A DNA stretch of 64,000 nt. Source: CBDHEY01 sp965262305. Lineage in GTDB: Bacteria; Pseudomonadota; Gammaproteobacteria; Pseudomonadales; Cellvibrionaceae. Below, one piece after another: positions 1 through 8,797 of the stretch. The notes under the pieces were generated by a model. It was not told where the DNA came from. It did no database searches and saw nothing but the letters and a program-made list of their open reading frames with translations. The DNA lies in the NCBI GenBank assembly GCA_965262305.1, contig CBDHEY010000004.1:1550001-1614000 (forward strand). The letters run 5' to 3'. Both the position numbers and the translations under genes were made by a program. Numbering within the stretch: position 1 is the first letter of the stretch; every line of letters begins with the position of its first letter.

Positions 1-13
1 AAAACAATTCCGT

Positions 14-919
14 TTAGGCTTGATCTAAGAAAGTCAGGAGCGCCTTTTGAGCATGTAAGCGATTTTCTGCTTCATCCCAAACTATACAGTGTTTTTCGTC
101 ATCCATTAACTCAGAGCTCACTTCTTCGCCTCTATGTGCGGGTAAGCAATGCATAAAGACAACGTTTTTATTCGCATAATCTAAAAGCTCATGGTTCACT
201 TGATAACCATTAAACTTGCCAACACGTTGATCTTGCTCATCTTCCTGCCCCATGCTAGCCCAAACATCTGTTGCTACCCAATCCGAGTTCTTTACCGCTT
301 CTTTGGGGTCGCGAATAACTTGAACACGATCTTTATTTTGCTCTACTAGATCCGCATCAGGGTCAAAGCCCTCGGGGCACGCGATTTTGAGCTCAAAATC
401 CCATTGGCGTGCGGCATTAATATATGAATGACACATGTTGTTGCCATCACCGACCCAGGTGACAACCTTGCCTTGTGGGCTACCTCTATGCTCCACAAAG
501 GTTTGAACATCAGCTAAAAGTTGACAAGGGTGATAACTATCCGTTAACGCGTTAATAACAGGAACTTTCGAGTGTTTTGCAAAAAGCTCTATTTTTTCGT
601 GTTCGAATGTTCTAATCATTATGATATCGACCATTCTGGACAGCACTCTTGCAGAGTCTTCTATCGGTTCCCCGCGACCTAATTGTGTGTCGCGCGAAGA
701 TAGAAATATTGCACTCCCGCCCATTTGAGTCATTCCGGCCTCAAACGAAACCCGTGTGCGCGTGGATGATTTCTCAAATATCATCCCTAATATTTTGTTT
801 TTCATTCTATCCGGGTGATTGCCTTCTAGCACTTCTTGCTTGTACTTGATCGCCTGATCAATCACGTCGTTAAGTTCTGCAGGGGATAAATCTAAAAGTG
901 TTAGGAAGTGTCTAGTCAT
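14..919 (-). CDS. argF: ornithine carbamoyltransferase
   Basis: Cytosolic enzyme that joins carbamoyl phosphate to ornithine to give citrulline, the sixth step of arginine synthesis. The 301-residue length is normal for the anabolic enzyme. The carbamoyl-phosphate loop STRTR (about residues 52-56), the HPCQ motif near residue 130 and the ornithine-site HCLP motif near residue 260 are all visible. It lies only 12 bases behind argD on the same strand, so the two are probably one transcript. In Pseudomonas argF also lies near grxD and the bfr/bfd/rnt/pyrC/argG genes seen further along here. The catabolic ArcB is longer and sits with arcA/arcC, which are absent. Confidence 0.97.
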   Translation of the reverse strand: MTRHFLTLLDLSPAELNDVIDQAIKYKQEVLEGNHPDRMKNKILGMIFEKSSTRTRVSFEAGMTQMGGSAIFLSSRDTQLGRGEPIEDSARVLSRMVDIIMIRTFEHEKIELFAKHSKVPVINALTDSYHPCQLLADVQTFVEHRGSPQGKVVTWVGDGNNMCHSYINAARQWDFELKIACPEGFDPDADLVEQNKDRVQVIRDPKEAVKNSDWVATDVWASMGQEDEQDQRVGKFNGYQVNHELLDYANKNVVFMHCLPAHRGEEVSSELMDDEKHCIVWDEAENRLHAQKALLTFLDQA

Positions 920-931
920 AGCATTATTCGC

Positions 932-2101
932 TTACGATTTAGAATGAATTAGCTCAACTGTTGTATCAATGATATGTTGAGCTTGTTCCTTGTTTAAAAT
1001 AAGAGGAGGGAGCAATCTAATAGTATTGCCGGCAGTGACATTAATGAGTAGACCTTTCAACTTGGCTTCTTTTACGAGTTCACCACAGTCTTGTTTCAGT
1101 TCTATCCCTATCATCATTCCCTTGCCTCGGATATCTGCCACTTTGTTATCACTTTCGAGAGCAAGGTTGAATCCGTCTAAAATAAACTTACCGATTTCCG
1201 CCGCATTTTCAATAATTCCTGGTTTCGTCAATTCTTCAACAACAGCAAGAGCGGCATTAGTTGCCAAAGGATTGCCGCCAAAAGTAGAGCCATGATTACC
1301 AGGCTGAAGGACCTCAGCAGATGCACCTCGTGCTAGGCAAGCTCCAATAGGCATGCCGTTGCCTAGCCCTTTAGCCGTAGTTAATACATCGGGTGTAATG
1401 CCTTCATGCATATACGCAAAGTACTTTCCCGTTCTACCGTTTCCAGTTTGAATTTCATCTAATATTAAAAGCCAACTTCTTTCATCACACAATTGTCTGA
1501 GCGCCTTTAAAAAGCCTGGTTCCGGCACGCGTACTCCGCCTTCACCCTGCACAGGTTCAAGCATGATTGCTACCGTATTTTCGTTAGAAGCAGCTTTTAT
1601 CGCTTCAATATTGCCATATTCCGCGTGACAAAAACCTTCTAACAAGGGAGCGAAACCCTGTTTAACTTTCGAATTGCCAGTTGCTGATAAGGTTGCCATT
1701 GTTCTTCCGTGGAAACTACCGTTTGTAGTAATGACTTCGGGTCGACCAATGCCTTTGTCTTGTCCATATTTACGAGCAATTTTAAGCGCGGCTTCATTTG
1801 CTTCTGCACCCGAATTAGAGAAAAAAACCTTCCCCATACCAGAGAGAGAGATAAGCTTGTCGCCCAATGCTTGTTGCGGCTCGATAAGATAAAGGTTCGA
1901 GCAATGGATAAGTTTTCCAGCTTGCTCGCTTATAGCTTTTGTGACTGCTGGATGGCTATATCCCAAACCACAAACAGCGATGCCCGAAATAGCGTCAAGA
2001 TAGCGGTTACCTTTATCGTCCCAGACATAAACTCCATCGCCCTTCACTAATGTTGTATCTCTTTCTCCATATGTATTCATAAGACTTGAACTCGTCGGCA
2101 T
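932..2101 (-). CDS. argD: acetylornithine aminotransferase
   Basis: PLP-dependent class III aminotransferase that makes N-acetylornithine from the semialdehyde, the fourth step of arginine synthesis; many homologues also serve lysine synthesis. The 389 residues match the family. Recognisable are the substrate region GSFHGRT, the LILDEIQTGNGRTG segment holding the PLP aspartate, and TTAKGLGNG with the Schiff-base lysine. It is the promoter-proximal gene of argD-argF. A sigma70-like promoter and a terminator-like hairpin lie directly upstream and are listed separately. A succinylornithine or GABA aminotransferase is less likely given the argF partner. Confidence 0.95.
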   Translation of the reverse strand: MPTSSSLMNTYGERDTTLVKGDGVYVWDDKGNRYLDAISGIAVCGLGYSHPAVTKAISEQAGKLIHCSNLYLIEPQQALGDKLISLSGMGKVFFSNSGAEANEAALKIARKYGQDKGIGRPEVITTNGSFHGRTMATLSATGNSKVKQGFAPLLEGFCHAEYGNIEAIKAASNENTVAIMLEPVQGEGGVRVPEPGFLKALRQLCDERSWLLILDEIQTGNGRTGKYFAYMHEGITPDVLTTAKGLGNGMPIGACLARGASAEVLQPGNHGSTFGGNPLATNAALAVVEELTKPGIIENAAEIGKFILDGFNLALESDNKVADIRGKGMMIGIELKQDCGELVKEAKLKGLLINVTAGNTIRLLPPLILNKEQAQHIIDTTVELIHSKS

Positions 2102-2138
2102 AACTTTGTCCCAAAAAAGCCTATCCCCAAAAACAAAA

Positions 2139-2158
2139 CAGGCAGCTTTAGCTGCCTG
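2139..2158 (-). terminator. terminator-like hairpin in the argD leader
   Basis: Perfect 8-bp inverted repeat CAGGCAGC/GCTGCCTG with a 4-base loop. Read on the minus strand it is followed by TTTTGTTTTT, the form of an intrinsic terminator, and it points toward argD, whose start codon is about 37 bases further on. It could be an attenuator or 5'-protecting hairpin of argD mRNA, or the end of a short minus-strand RNA. Confidence 0.6.
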
Positions 2159-2168
2159 GTAAAGAATA

Positions 2169-2198
2169 ATTGTAGCTATAAATAAGAGAAGATTGCAA
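2169..2198 (-). promoter_or_regulatory. sigma70-like promoter for argD
   Basis: On the minus strand TTGCAA (2193-2198) and TACAAT (2169-2174) are separated by 18 bases, close to the -35/-10 consensus. A start about 7 bases downstream, near 2162, would place the hairpin at 2139-2158 at the extreme 5' end of the argD message. Predicted from sequence only. Confidence 0.5.
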
Positions 2199-2277
2199 AT
2201 AGTGCTGTTGCGCTAATCCATTGTTTTTATAATGTAGAATAGGACTGGTTAACAAATTACGATACAATATAAAAAAT

Positions 2278-2298
2278 ACCTGAGTGAAAGACTCGGGT
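2278..2298. other. hairpin upstream of grxD
   Basis: ACCTGAGT (2278-2285) and ACTCGGGT (2291-2298) form an 8-bp stem with one G-U pair and a 5-base loop. Read on the minus strand it is followed by ATTTTTTAT, so it could stop transcription heading toward argD. On the plus strand it would lie in the grxD leader. Confidence 0.4.
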
Positions 2299-2336
2299 AT
2301 AGAGATTCGAATCATACAAGTTAAGAGGTCTTATCA

Positions 2337-2663
2337 ATGGAAATTATGGATACCATTAAGAATCAAATCGAAGAAAATGCGATTATTCTATATATGAAAG
2401 GTTCTCCAAATGCTCCTCAATGTGGGTTTTCGCAGCGTACCTCGCAGATTCTTATGTCATGTGGCAAACGATTTGCGTATGTTGATGTGCTATCTAATCC
2501 AGAAATACGTGCCAATTTACCGAAATATGCTAATTGGCCTACCTTTCCGCAATTATGGGTTAAAGGTGAGCTTATCGGTGGCTGTGACATTGTGACGGAG
2601 ATGCATGAAAAAGGTGAATTAAAAACGATCATTGAAGCGGCTGCTCCAGAAGAGTCCGAATAG
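2337..2663 (+). CDS. grxD: monothiol glutaredoxin, Grx4 type
   Basis: Monothiol glutaredoxin that binds a glutathione-coordinated [2Fe-2S] cluster and passes it to acceptor proteins. The 108-residue protein has the diagnostic CGFS active site near residue 29, the TFPQLWVKGELIGG cis-proline region and the GGCDI glutathione-binding segment near residues 80-85. In E. coli Grx4 works with BolA in iron sensing and delivery, which suits its place beside an iron-uptake block and bacterioferritin. In Pseudomonas grxD is likewise near bfr. Confidence 0.95.
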   Translation: MEIMDTIKNQIEENAIILYMKGSPNAPQCGFSQRTSQILMSCGKRFAYVDVLSNPEIRANLPKYANWPTFPQLWVKGELIGGCDIVTEMHEKGELKTIIEAAAPEESE

Positions 2664-2710
2664 ACGTTCGCAAAAAAAGCATTGAAGCTCGTCCTGAACC
2701 TCAATGCCCA

Positions 2711-2736
2711 CCCCCTAGGGACCGACTCCCAGGGGG
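2711..2736. terminator. GC-rich hairpin after grxD
   Basis: CCCCCT(A)GGG pairs with CCCAGGGGG around a 7-base loop, giving a strong stem with one bulged A. The T-run (2748-2752) comes about 11 bases later rather than directly after, so this is an imperfect terminator for grxD. It could also serve the convergent small gene at 2787-2942. Confidence 0.45.
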
Positions 2737-2786
2737 ATCCATCAAACTTTTTCTTCACAATGCATCGCTGATTTCAAAGCGAAATT

Positions 2787-2942
2787 TTACTTCGTATTAC
2801 TCCCTTGCAGCTCGACTGCTTCTTCATTGTTCGCGTGATTGACGTTGTTATTACTCAGAGTGAGAAGAACAATGACAATAACACTGGGCATCATGCATAT
2901 CTTTAACCAGTAAATAGTTTGACTTACTAGAGAATTTTTCAC
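2787..2942 (-). CDS. small single-pass membrane protein, candidate
   Basis: A 51-codon open frame below common length cut-offs. It starts with GTG at 2940-2942, preceded on the minus strand by AGAGGT eight bases upstream, a good ribosome binding site. The product begins with a lysine (VKNSLVSQ), has a hydrophobic stretch from about residue 10 to 30 containing VIVIVLLTL, and ends with a polar Asn/Glu-rich tail, as in a single transmembrane segment or an uncleaved signal. A near-perfect Fur box lies about 45 bases upstream in the intergenic region shared with fbpA, so the two genes would be divergent and probably iron-regulated together. I do not recognise a family. Conservation in relatives is the missing evidence. 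Confidence 0.5.
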   Translation of the reverse strand: MKNSLVSQTIYWLKICMMPSVIVIVLLTLSNNNVNHANNEEAVELQGSNTK

Positions 2943-2986
2943 TGCTTTCTACCTCTCTGTGATGCTTTGATGTTATTATATGCAAA

Positions 2987-3001
2987 TGAGAATTATTATC
3001 A
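2987..3001. promoter_or_regulatory. Fur box, near-consensus
   Basis: TGAGAATTATTATCA agrees with the 7-1-7 Fur consensus TGATAATnATTATCA at 13 of 14 defined positions. It lies between the divergent small gene (start 2942) and fbpA (start 3172), nearer the small gene. Iron-loaded Fur would be expected to repress from here. Confidence 0.75.
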
Positions 3002-3126
3002 ATATTGTTTTGTTTGTTTTCTTGTAAAATGAGTAAAGAATAAAGATTAAATAGTTTCGCGAACTTAATGGTCCAACTAATGAAACAAATTGAGATGTAC
3101 TATAAATCACACTTTGTATATTTAAA

Positions 3127-3141
3127 TGAGAAGCGTTATCA
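3127..3141. promoter_or_regulatory. Fur box in front of fbpA
   Basis: TGAGAAGCGTTATCA matches the 7-1-7 Fur consensus at 11 of 14 positions. It ends 30 bases before the fbpA start codon, within the likely promoter or early leader. Together with the site at 2987-3001 it makes Fur control of fbpABC likely. Confidence 0.65.
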
Positions 3142-3171
3142 TTTTTATGCTTTTGTAAAATAAGGAACCTT

Positions 3172-4191
3172 ATGAAATTTTTAGCTCTTACATTTATATT
3201 TGTATATATAAGCTTTTATAGCCTTACGGCATTTAGTGGAAAAGAAGTAAATGTTTACTCCGCCCGTAAGGAAGCTCTTATTAAGCCTTTGCTCGATAGG
3301 TTTACCGAGGAAACTGGCACTAAGGTGAATTTAGTGACTGGCAAAGGGGATGCGTTGTTGGCTCGCCTTAAAACAGAAGGGCGACGTACACCGGCAGATA
3401 TTTTAATTACATCGGATGTTGGTCGGCTTTTTAAGGCGCAGGAAGCAGGAGTTTTCCAGCCTATCGAATCCAATCTACTTGACGAGCGTGTTCCCGAGAT
3501 CTACCGGGATGCGAAGGGTAATTGGTATGGCTTGTCGCTCCGCTCCAGAGTAATTGTTTACTCACCTACTAAAGTAAAAGCGGCAGAATTATCAACTTAC
3601 GAGAATCTAGCTGAATCGAAGTGGAAAGGGCGTATTTGCATTCGTTCTTCAGGAAACATATACAATCAATCACTTGTATCGAGTTTAATTGCTCATCATG
3701 GTGAAAAAGAAACGGATGCTTGGTTAAAGGCATTTGTTAAAAACTTTGCTCGCCCGCCAAAAGGCGGGGACCGAGATCAAATCAAAGCCGTCGCTTCAGG
3801 TGTCTGTGATGTCGCGGTAGTAAATAGTTACTATCTTGGCGCTATGCTGAACTCCAGTGATAAATCTCAACGCGAGATTGCGGAATCCGTTAAGTTGTTT
3901 TGGCCTAACCAATCAGATCGAGGAGCGCACTTTAATGTGAGTGGTATTGGAGTAACAAATTCGGCAAAGAACAAAGATGAAGCCGTTAAGCTGATTGAGT
4001 TCTTAACCTCCCCCCAAAGCCAATCCTGGTATGCAGAAGTTAATAATGAATACCCTGTATTAAGCGACGTTAAAGTTAGCTCGACCCTCGGAGCATGGGG
4101 TACATTTAAATCGGATTCCATTGATATGAATGTTTTGGGGAAAGGTAATGCTGATGCCGTCAAAGCAATGGATCGAGCAGGTTGGAAATAA
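3172..4191 (+). CDS. fbpA: ferric-ion ABC transporter, periplasmic binding protein
   Basis: Periplasmic protein that binds free Fe3+ and hands it to the FbpB permease. The 339 residues start with a signal peptide (hydrophobic to about residue 20, likely cleaved near TAFSG), followed by the FbpA/FutA type 1 fold beginning VNVYSARKEALIKPLL. The paired tyrosines of the iron site are seen in VNSYYLGAM near residue 220, and the domain ends with the GIGVTNSAKNKDEAVKLIEFL segment. ATG follows AAGGAA. It is first of fbpABC and is preceded by two Fur-like boxes. A thiamine or sulfate binding role is less likely given the tyrosine pair and the Fur sites. Confidence 0.94.
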   Translation: MKFLALTFIFVYISFYSLTAFSGKEVNVYSARKEALIKPLLDRFTEETGTKVNLVTGKGDALLARLKTEGRRTPADILITSDVGRLFKAQEAGVFQPIESNLLDERVPEIYRDAKGNWYGLSLRSRVIVYSPTKVKAAELSTYENLAESKWKGRICIRSSGNIYNQSLVSSLIAHHGEKETDAWLKAFVKNFARPPKGGDRDQIKAVASGVCDVAVVNSYYLGAMLNSSDKSQREIAESVKLFWPNQSDRGAHFNVSGIGVTNSAKNKDEAVKLIEFLTSPQSQSWYAEVNNEYPVLSDVKVSSTLGAWGTFKSDSIDMNVLGKGNADAVKAMDRAGWK

Positions 4192-4327
4192 AAGACTTTA
4201 TTCTAAATGGGATATTAGACCGCTTTCTTTAAACTTTGGGTTTTCTTCATTTAGAATTTAAGTGTCTTTGTTTCAGTGAGTTTGAATGTCATAATAGGCG
4301 AAATCGATTAAATAACTTCTTAAACAA

Positions 4328-5977
4328 ATGGTTACCTCAAAAAAACGGCTCGTTACTGGATGGCGAGCCGTTGTTGTTTTTATTTTATTGCTTTTTGTTA
4401 CACCACTTTTCACCATTTTAAGCAGTCTCTTTCAGTCGTATTCGAGTGATACCTGGTCGCACCTGCTAGAAACTGTTCTTCAAAGCTACATTATCAATTC
4501 TCTAGTGCTAATGGTCGGCGTTGGACTAGGAACATTTGTCATTGGTGTTTTATGTGCTTGGCTTGTTTGTTTATACGATTTTCCTGGTCGTAAAATTTTT
4601 GAATGGGCACTGCTTTTACCTATGGCGCTACCAGCCTATATTCTTGCCTATAGCTATACTGGGTTGTTAGATTTTTCTGGTCCAATTCAAACGAGTATCA
4701 GAGAAATATTTGGTTGGAGCTATGGAGACTACTGGTTTCCAGAGATCCGCTCAATGGGAGGTGCTATCGCCATGCTCTCTTTAGTGCTATATCCCTATGT
4801 CTATTTGATTGCTCGTTCAAGCTTTTTGGAGCAATCTCGATCTTTGCTAGACGTGAGTCGTTCGTTCGGAAACGGTCATTGGAAAACGTTTATACGTGTT
4901 TCTATTCCTTTAGCAAGGCCAGCCATTGTAGCTGGTTGTAGCTTAGCAATGATGGAAGCGCTGGCTGACTATGGAACGGTTCAATATTTTGGTATCAGTA
5001 CTTTTACAACAGGAATTTATCGAACCTGGTTCGGTATGGGAGAAATGCAAACGGCTGCTCAGCTATCCTCAATGTTGATGTTATTTGTTTTCACTCTGCT
5101 GATACTAGAGAGATATTCTCGCGCTAAAATGAAATTTCATCATGCGACCAATACGCAGCGGGCATTATCTTTAGTAAAACCCAGTGTATTTAAAAAAATG
5201 TCAATATTCTTGTTTTGTTCTCTCGTACTATTTTTCGGGTTTATCTTGCCGGTAATACAATTGGTTTATTGGGCCTTGGTAAATTGGGAGTCTAGTTTCG
5301 ATGACCGTTTTTGGGAAATTAGTTTTAACAGTTTTTTTGTCGCCGCTACAGCTTCTTTCACTTGTTTGGTCGTTGGATTATTTATGGTAATTGCACAGCG
5401 TATCCGCCAAGATAAATTTGAAAATATCTCTCTTCGCATGCTTTCATTAGGCTATGCTACACCAGGCTTGGTTATCGCTGTTGGTGTAATGATACCTCTT
5501 ACAATGCTGGATATTGTCATCGACGATTTTTTTGTGCAAAACTTTGAATACTCTCCAGGCTTACTGTTAAGTGGAAGTTTATTTGTTTTAATCTTGGCTT
5601 ATTCGGTTCGCTTTATCGCCGTCGCGCTAGGCAGTTTGGAGTCGGGCCTACAAAAGATTAGGCAAAATATTGACTTTGCTGCACAGTCTTTAGGCGCTGA
5701 TCGAACGAGAATTATTTTCCGTATCCATATGCCTTTGCTACGGAGCAGTATTTTTGCTGCACTAGTTTTGGTTTTTGTTGATGTATTAAAAGAGTTACCC
5801 GCAACCTTGGTGCTTCGTCCTTTTAATTTTAATACTTTAGCTGTGCGAGCTTTTGAACTGGCATCGGATGAGCGTCTAGCGGATGCTGCTTTACCGTCAC
5901 TCACCATAGTAATTATTGGTCTGATTCCAGTTTATATGATGGTGAAATTAATGGTTCGGCGAAACGTGAAAACATAA
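4328..5977 (+). CDS. fbpB: ferric-ion ABC transporter, fused permease
   Basis: Inner-membrane permease of the Fe3+ importer. The 549 residues contain two homologous permease halves in one chain, as usual for FbpB, each with about six membrane spans. Each half has an EAA loop that docks the ATPase: SRSFGNGHWKTFIRVSIPLARP near residue 185 and AQSLGADRTRIIFRIHMPLL near residue 460. It lies 136 bases after fbpA and 14 bases before fbpC. No better start is evident than ATG at 4328; a short frame at 4236-4421 overlaps it but lacks support. Confidence 0.94.
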   Translation: MVTSKKRLVTGWRAVVVFILLLFVTPLFTILSSLFQSYSSDTWSHLLETVLQSYIINSLVLMVGVGLGTFVIGVLCAWLVCLYDFPGRKIFEWALLLPMALPAYILAYSYTGLLDFSGPIQTSIREIFGWSYGDYWFPEIRSMGGAIAMLSLVLYPYVYLIARSSFLEQSRSLLDVSRSFGNGHWKTFIRVSIPLARPAIVAGCSLAMMEALADYGTVQYFGISTFTTGIYRTWFGMGEMQTAAQLSSMLMLFVFTLLILERYSRAKMKFHHATNTQRALSLVKPSVFKKMSIFLFCSLVLFFGFILPVIQLVYWALVNWESSFDDRFWEISFNSFFVAATASFTCLVVGLFMVIAQRIRQDKFENISLRMLSLGYATPGLVIAVGVMIPLTMLDIVIDDFFVQNFEYSPGLLLSGSLFVLILAYSVRFIAVALGSLESGLQKIRQNIDFAAQSLGADRTRIIFRIHMPLLRSSIFAALVLVFVDVLKELPATLVLRPFNFNTLAVRAFELASDERLADAALPSLTIVIIGLIPVYMMVKLMVRRNVKT

Positions 5978-5991
5978 GTAGATAAAACACT

Positions 5992-7035
5992 ATGTCAAAT
6001 GAACAAGTTAAATTAAATTTACTCTCCGTGTTTTACGATGATACCTGCTTTGTCGATAGTGTTAGCTTATCTTTAGCAAAAGGAGAGATCGGTTGTTTGT
6101 TGGGTCCGTCCGGATGCGGTAAAACCTCTTTGTTACGGGCAGTCGCTGGATTTCAAGAAAAGACTCAGGGTGAAATACACATCGCTGGAACGCTTACTCA
6201 AAGTGATTCAGTTCGAATTCCAGCAGAGCAAAGAAAAGTCGGCATGGTTTTTCAAGATATTGCACTTTTTCCACATCTTAATGTATTTCAAAATATTACT
6301 TTTGGCATTTCTAATCTTTCTAAACAAGCGCAATCAAGTCGAGTTTCAGAGCTACTAAATTTGATTGGATTGACGAATAAAGAAAAAGCTTTTCCTCACG
6401 AATTATCGGGCGGGCAGCAGCAACGTGTTGCTTTGGCAAGGGCGTTGGCGCCAGAGCCTGAAATCATATTATTAGATGAACCCTTTTCGAGCTTAGATGC
6501 TGAATTGAGCGAGCTTATGGCTTTGGAAATTCGTAAGCTATTTAAAGCTCGCAATATCACTGCTCTTATGGTTACGCATGATCAGCAAGAAGCATTTGCT
6601 GTGGCTGATAAAATCGGTGTGATGAATCAAGGTAGGCTTTTACAATGGGACACCGCGTACGAGCTGTATCATCGTCCGAATAATTTATTTGTGGCTGGAT
6701 TTATTGGTGATGGAGCGATTGTAAGTGCCAAGCTTGATGAACAGCGCCAGTTAACAAATGGCCTTGGCGTGCTCGGTAGTTTGCGTAGTGGAGATATTCA
6801 TTCAGGCTATGATATTTTAATTCGGCCCGATGACATTCAATTTGATAGCGACAGTTCAATTTCTGGAAAAATAATTCAAAAACGGTTTCGTGGTGCAGAA
6901 TATCACTATGAGATAGAGCTAAGTGATGGACAAATTATTATTTGCGAAACGCCAAATCACGTTGATTACCTTGTTGGAGACAGATTGCCAGTGCGTGCTG
7001 ATTTGAAACATTTGGTTATTTTTGAACAGTCTTAG
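5992..7035 (+). CDS. fbpC: ferric-ion ABC transporter, ATP-binding protein
   Basis: Cytosolic ATPase driving FbpAB. In 347 residues it has Walker A GPSGCGKT (38-45), the Q-loop in VGMVFQDIALFPHL, the signature LSGGQQQRVALARAL, Walker B IILLDEPFSSLD and the switch histidine in MVTHDQQEA. A C-terminal TOBE-like regulatory domain follows from about residue 240. It closes the fbpABC operon. No clear terminator follows, but the next gene has its own Fur-type promoter region 50-70 bases on. Confidence 0.95.
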   Translation: MSNEQVKLNLLSVFYDDTCFVDSVSLSLAKGEIGCLLGPSGCGKTSLLRAVAGFQEKTQGEIHIAGTLTQSDSVRIPAEQRKVGMVFQDIALFPHLNVFQNITFGISNLSKQAQSSRVSELLNLIGLTNKEKAFPHELSGGQQQRVALARALAPEPEIILLDEPFSSLDAELSELMALEIRKLFKARNITALMVTHDQQEAFAVADKIGVMNQGRLLQWDTAYELYHRPNNLFVAGFIGDGAIVSAKLDEQRQLTNGLGVLGSLRSGDIHSGYDILIRPDDIQFDSDSSISGKIIQKRFRGAEYHYEIELSDGQIIICETPNHVDYLVGDRLPVRADLKHLVIFEQS

Positions 7036-7076
7036 TTCAAAGATCTAAAGTTTCGGGGTTAATTTGTATTTATAGT

Positions 7077-7099
7077 TGATAATCATTCGTATTATCATT
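7077..7099. promoter_or_regulatory. Fur box region before the DUF4856 gene
   Basis: TGATAATCATT followed by CGTATTATCATTA gives one perfect Fur half-site (TGATAAT-C-ATT) and a second overlapping ATTATCA half, as in extended Fur operators. It stands 49 bases before the ATG at 7148, so the lipoprotein gene is likely iron-repressed separately from fbpABC. Confidence 0.7.
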
Positions 7100-7147
7100 A
7101 GTATGACTTATATAAATGATATTTAACTTATCTTCTCTGGGCTTATT

Positions 7148-8764
7148 ATGAACAACAAGTTTTCTATGCTTTTCCTTTCTTTGATTCTATCTACTGGAAT
7201 AACCGCTTGCGGCGGCGGTGGCGATAATGATGATTCAGAGAGTGATCCAACACCTTCATCAACGCCTAGTGGTGCTGATCCGACTCCAACAACTGAGCCT
7301 GTTGCTGATGCAGATTTTGATGATGATGGTGTTAATGATGACGTCGATAATTGTGTAGATATTGCCAATGCTGACCAAAGGGATTCAGACGTTAACGGTG
7401 AGGGCGATGCATGTGACCCAATGCCAACTACTTATACTTTTGAAAGTCAAATTATCCAGAGCGAAAGTGCGGTTTCCTATACGGGGCAAACCAAGCGTCA
7501 TGTATTAATTAGTAATTTAAATCGAGATATTGCTAATACGGCTGAAGATGGTACTGCTGATCCTGCTGATATATTAGCTAATACGCTTAATTTTTATTTC
7601 CGTTACGACGGAACCGCCGATGACTTGCCACATGAAAAGGTGGCGGGAGACGGAACATTTGGTGTAATACCAGTAAATTACGGTGATATTTCTAGTGGTA
7701 AGAGCCTTGTTGGTAAAATAGCGGGGAACGATCGTCCGGAACATATTATTGGTGGTGAATTCTTTGGTTGGGAAACCGGCCTTGATGATTCGCCTACCCC
7801 TGAAGAACTCGTTGACTACTTTTTTACGGAGTACGCTGCAGAAGCAACAAATGGAGTTGGGCACAATGGGTCAACAAAAGCATACCTAAGCGCAACCGGC
7901 CTTGATTACAAGCAGCTTATTCAAAAGTTCTTATTGGGCGCGATAACTCTATCCCAAGGCACGGCGGATTACTTACAAACAGATTGGAGCGCAGAGAATG
8001 TTAACGAAAATGAAGATGTTAACGACCCCGCTCCCTACACTGCTTCCGAGCATAACTGGGATGAAGCTTTTGGTTACTTTGGTGCAGCGCGCGATTACAA
8101 TACCGCATTTACTGATGATGAACTAGCCGCAGGTGATTTGGTTGATACCAATAATGATAGTAATATCGATTTACGCAGCGAGTATTCTTTTGGTAATTCT
8201 GTGAATTGCGCCAAGAGGGATAGAGCTACGGCAAGTCTTACGAACCCGACGAGCTTTACTCAAGATGCCTATGAAGCCTTTATTATTGGTCGTCAAATCC
8301 TAAATAATGCGTCTGCGAATATTGGAGAAGATTTGACCGCGGAGCAGCTGGCGGCGCTTGATGTCCAAATCACAATTGTCGCACAAACTTGGGAAAAGTG
8401 TGTTGCTGCAACCGTTATTCACTATATCAACGATGTAATCGATGATATGGACGAGTTTAATGCCGGAGACTTTGCTGATACTGAAAACTTTGAAAACATC
8501 GCAAAGCACTGGAGTGAAATGAAAGGGTTTGCGTTAGGCTTACAATTTAATCCCGAATCACCATTCAGAGCATCAGATGATACTCTGATGGATCTTAAAG
8601 AAGTTCTTTCGATTATGGGGGATGCACCCGTACTTCCTGACGGTACTCAAGCTGGCGTTGCTTTCGACGGTGGTGTTGCTGCTTATCGTGAAAATTTGCT
8701 TGATGCGCGTTTACTGATGCAAACAATCTACGAGTTTGATGCCGAGAATGTTGCTGCTTGGTAA
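7148..8764 (+). CDS. DUF4856 lipoprotein with thrombospondin-type-3 calcium repeat
   Basis: Surface or periplasmic lipoprotein of 538 residues, function unknown. A lipobox ends at Cys21 (GITAC), followed by a Gly/Asp/Ser/Pro/Thr linker and an Asp-rich type-3 thrombospondin segment at about residues 55-95 (DFDDDGVNDDVDNC ... DACD) typical of Ca2+ binding. The rest, starting with YTFE and the SAVSYTGQTKRHVLISNL region, looks like the DUF4856 family, with paired 'GxxG' helices and the ARDYN segment; I assign this from memory of the family. In the families I know, DUF4856 genes sit beside imelysin and TonB-receptor genes, as here. It has its own Fur box and its own terminator. A role in iron capture or haem/siderophore handling is inference. 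Confidence 0.8.
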   Translation: MNNKFSMLFLSLILSTGITACGGGGDNDDSESDPTPSSTPSGADPTPTTEPVADADFDDDGVNDDVDNCVDIANADQRDSDVNGEGDACDPMPTTYTFESQIIQSESAVSYTGQTKRHVLISNLNRDIANTAEDGTADPADILANTLNFYFRYDGTADDLPHEKVAGDGTFGVIPVNYGDISSGKSLVGKIAGNDRPEHIIGGEFFGWETGLDDSPTPEELVDYFFTEYAAEATNGVGHNGSTKAYLSATGLDYKQLIQKFLLGAITLSQGTADYLQTDWSAENVNENEDVNDPAPYTASEHNWDEAFGYFGAARDYNTAFTDDELAAGDLVDTNNDSNIDLRSEYSFGNSVNCAKRDRATASLTNPTSFTQDAYEAFIIGRQILNNASANIGEDLTAEQLAALDVQITIVAQTWEKCVAATVIHYINDVIDDMDEFNAGDFADTENFENIAKHWSEMKGFALGLQFNPESPFRASDDTLMDLKEVLSIMGDAPVLPDGTQAGVAFDGGVAAYRENLLDARLLMQTIYEFDAENVAAW

Positions 8765-8797
8765 ATTAGAAACGAAAATTTTAGTAAATTAAACTGG

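Noticed and set aside
1674..2050. Two overlapping plus-strand frames inside argD
   Set aside because: Antisense shadows of a conserved gene.
4236..4421. 61-codon frame ahead of fbpB
   Set aside because: It overlaps the true fbpB start in another frame and has no family or ribosome site.
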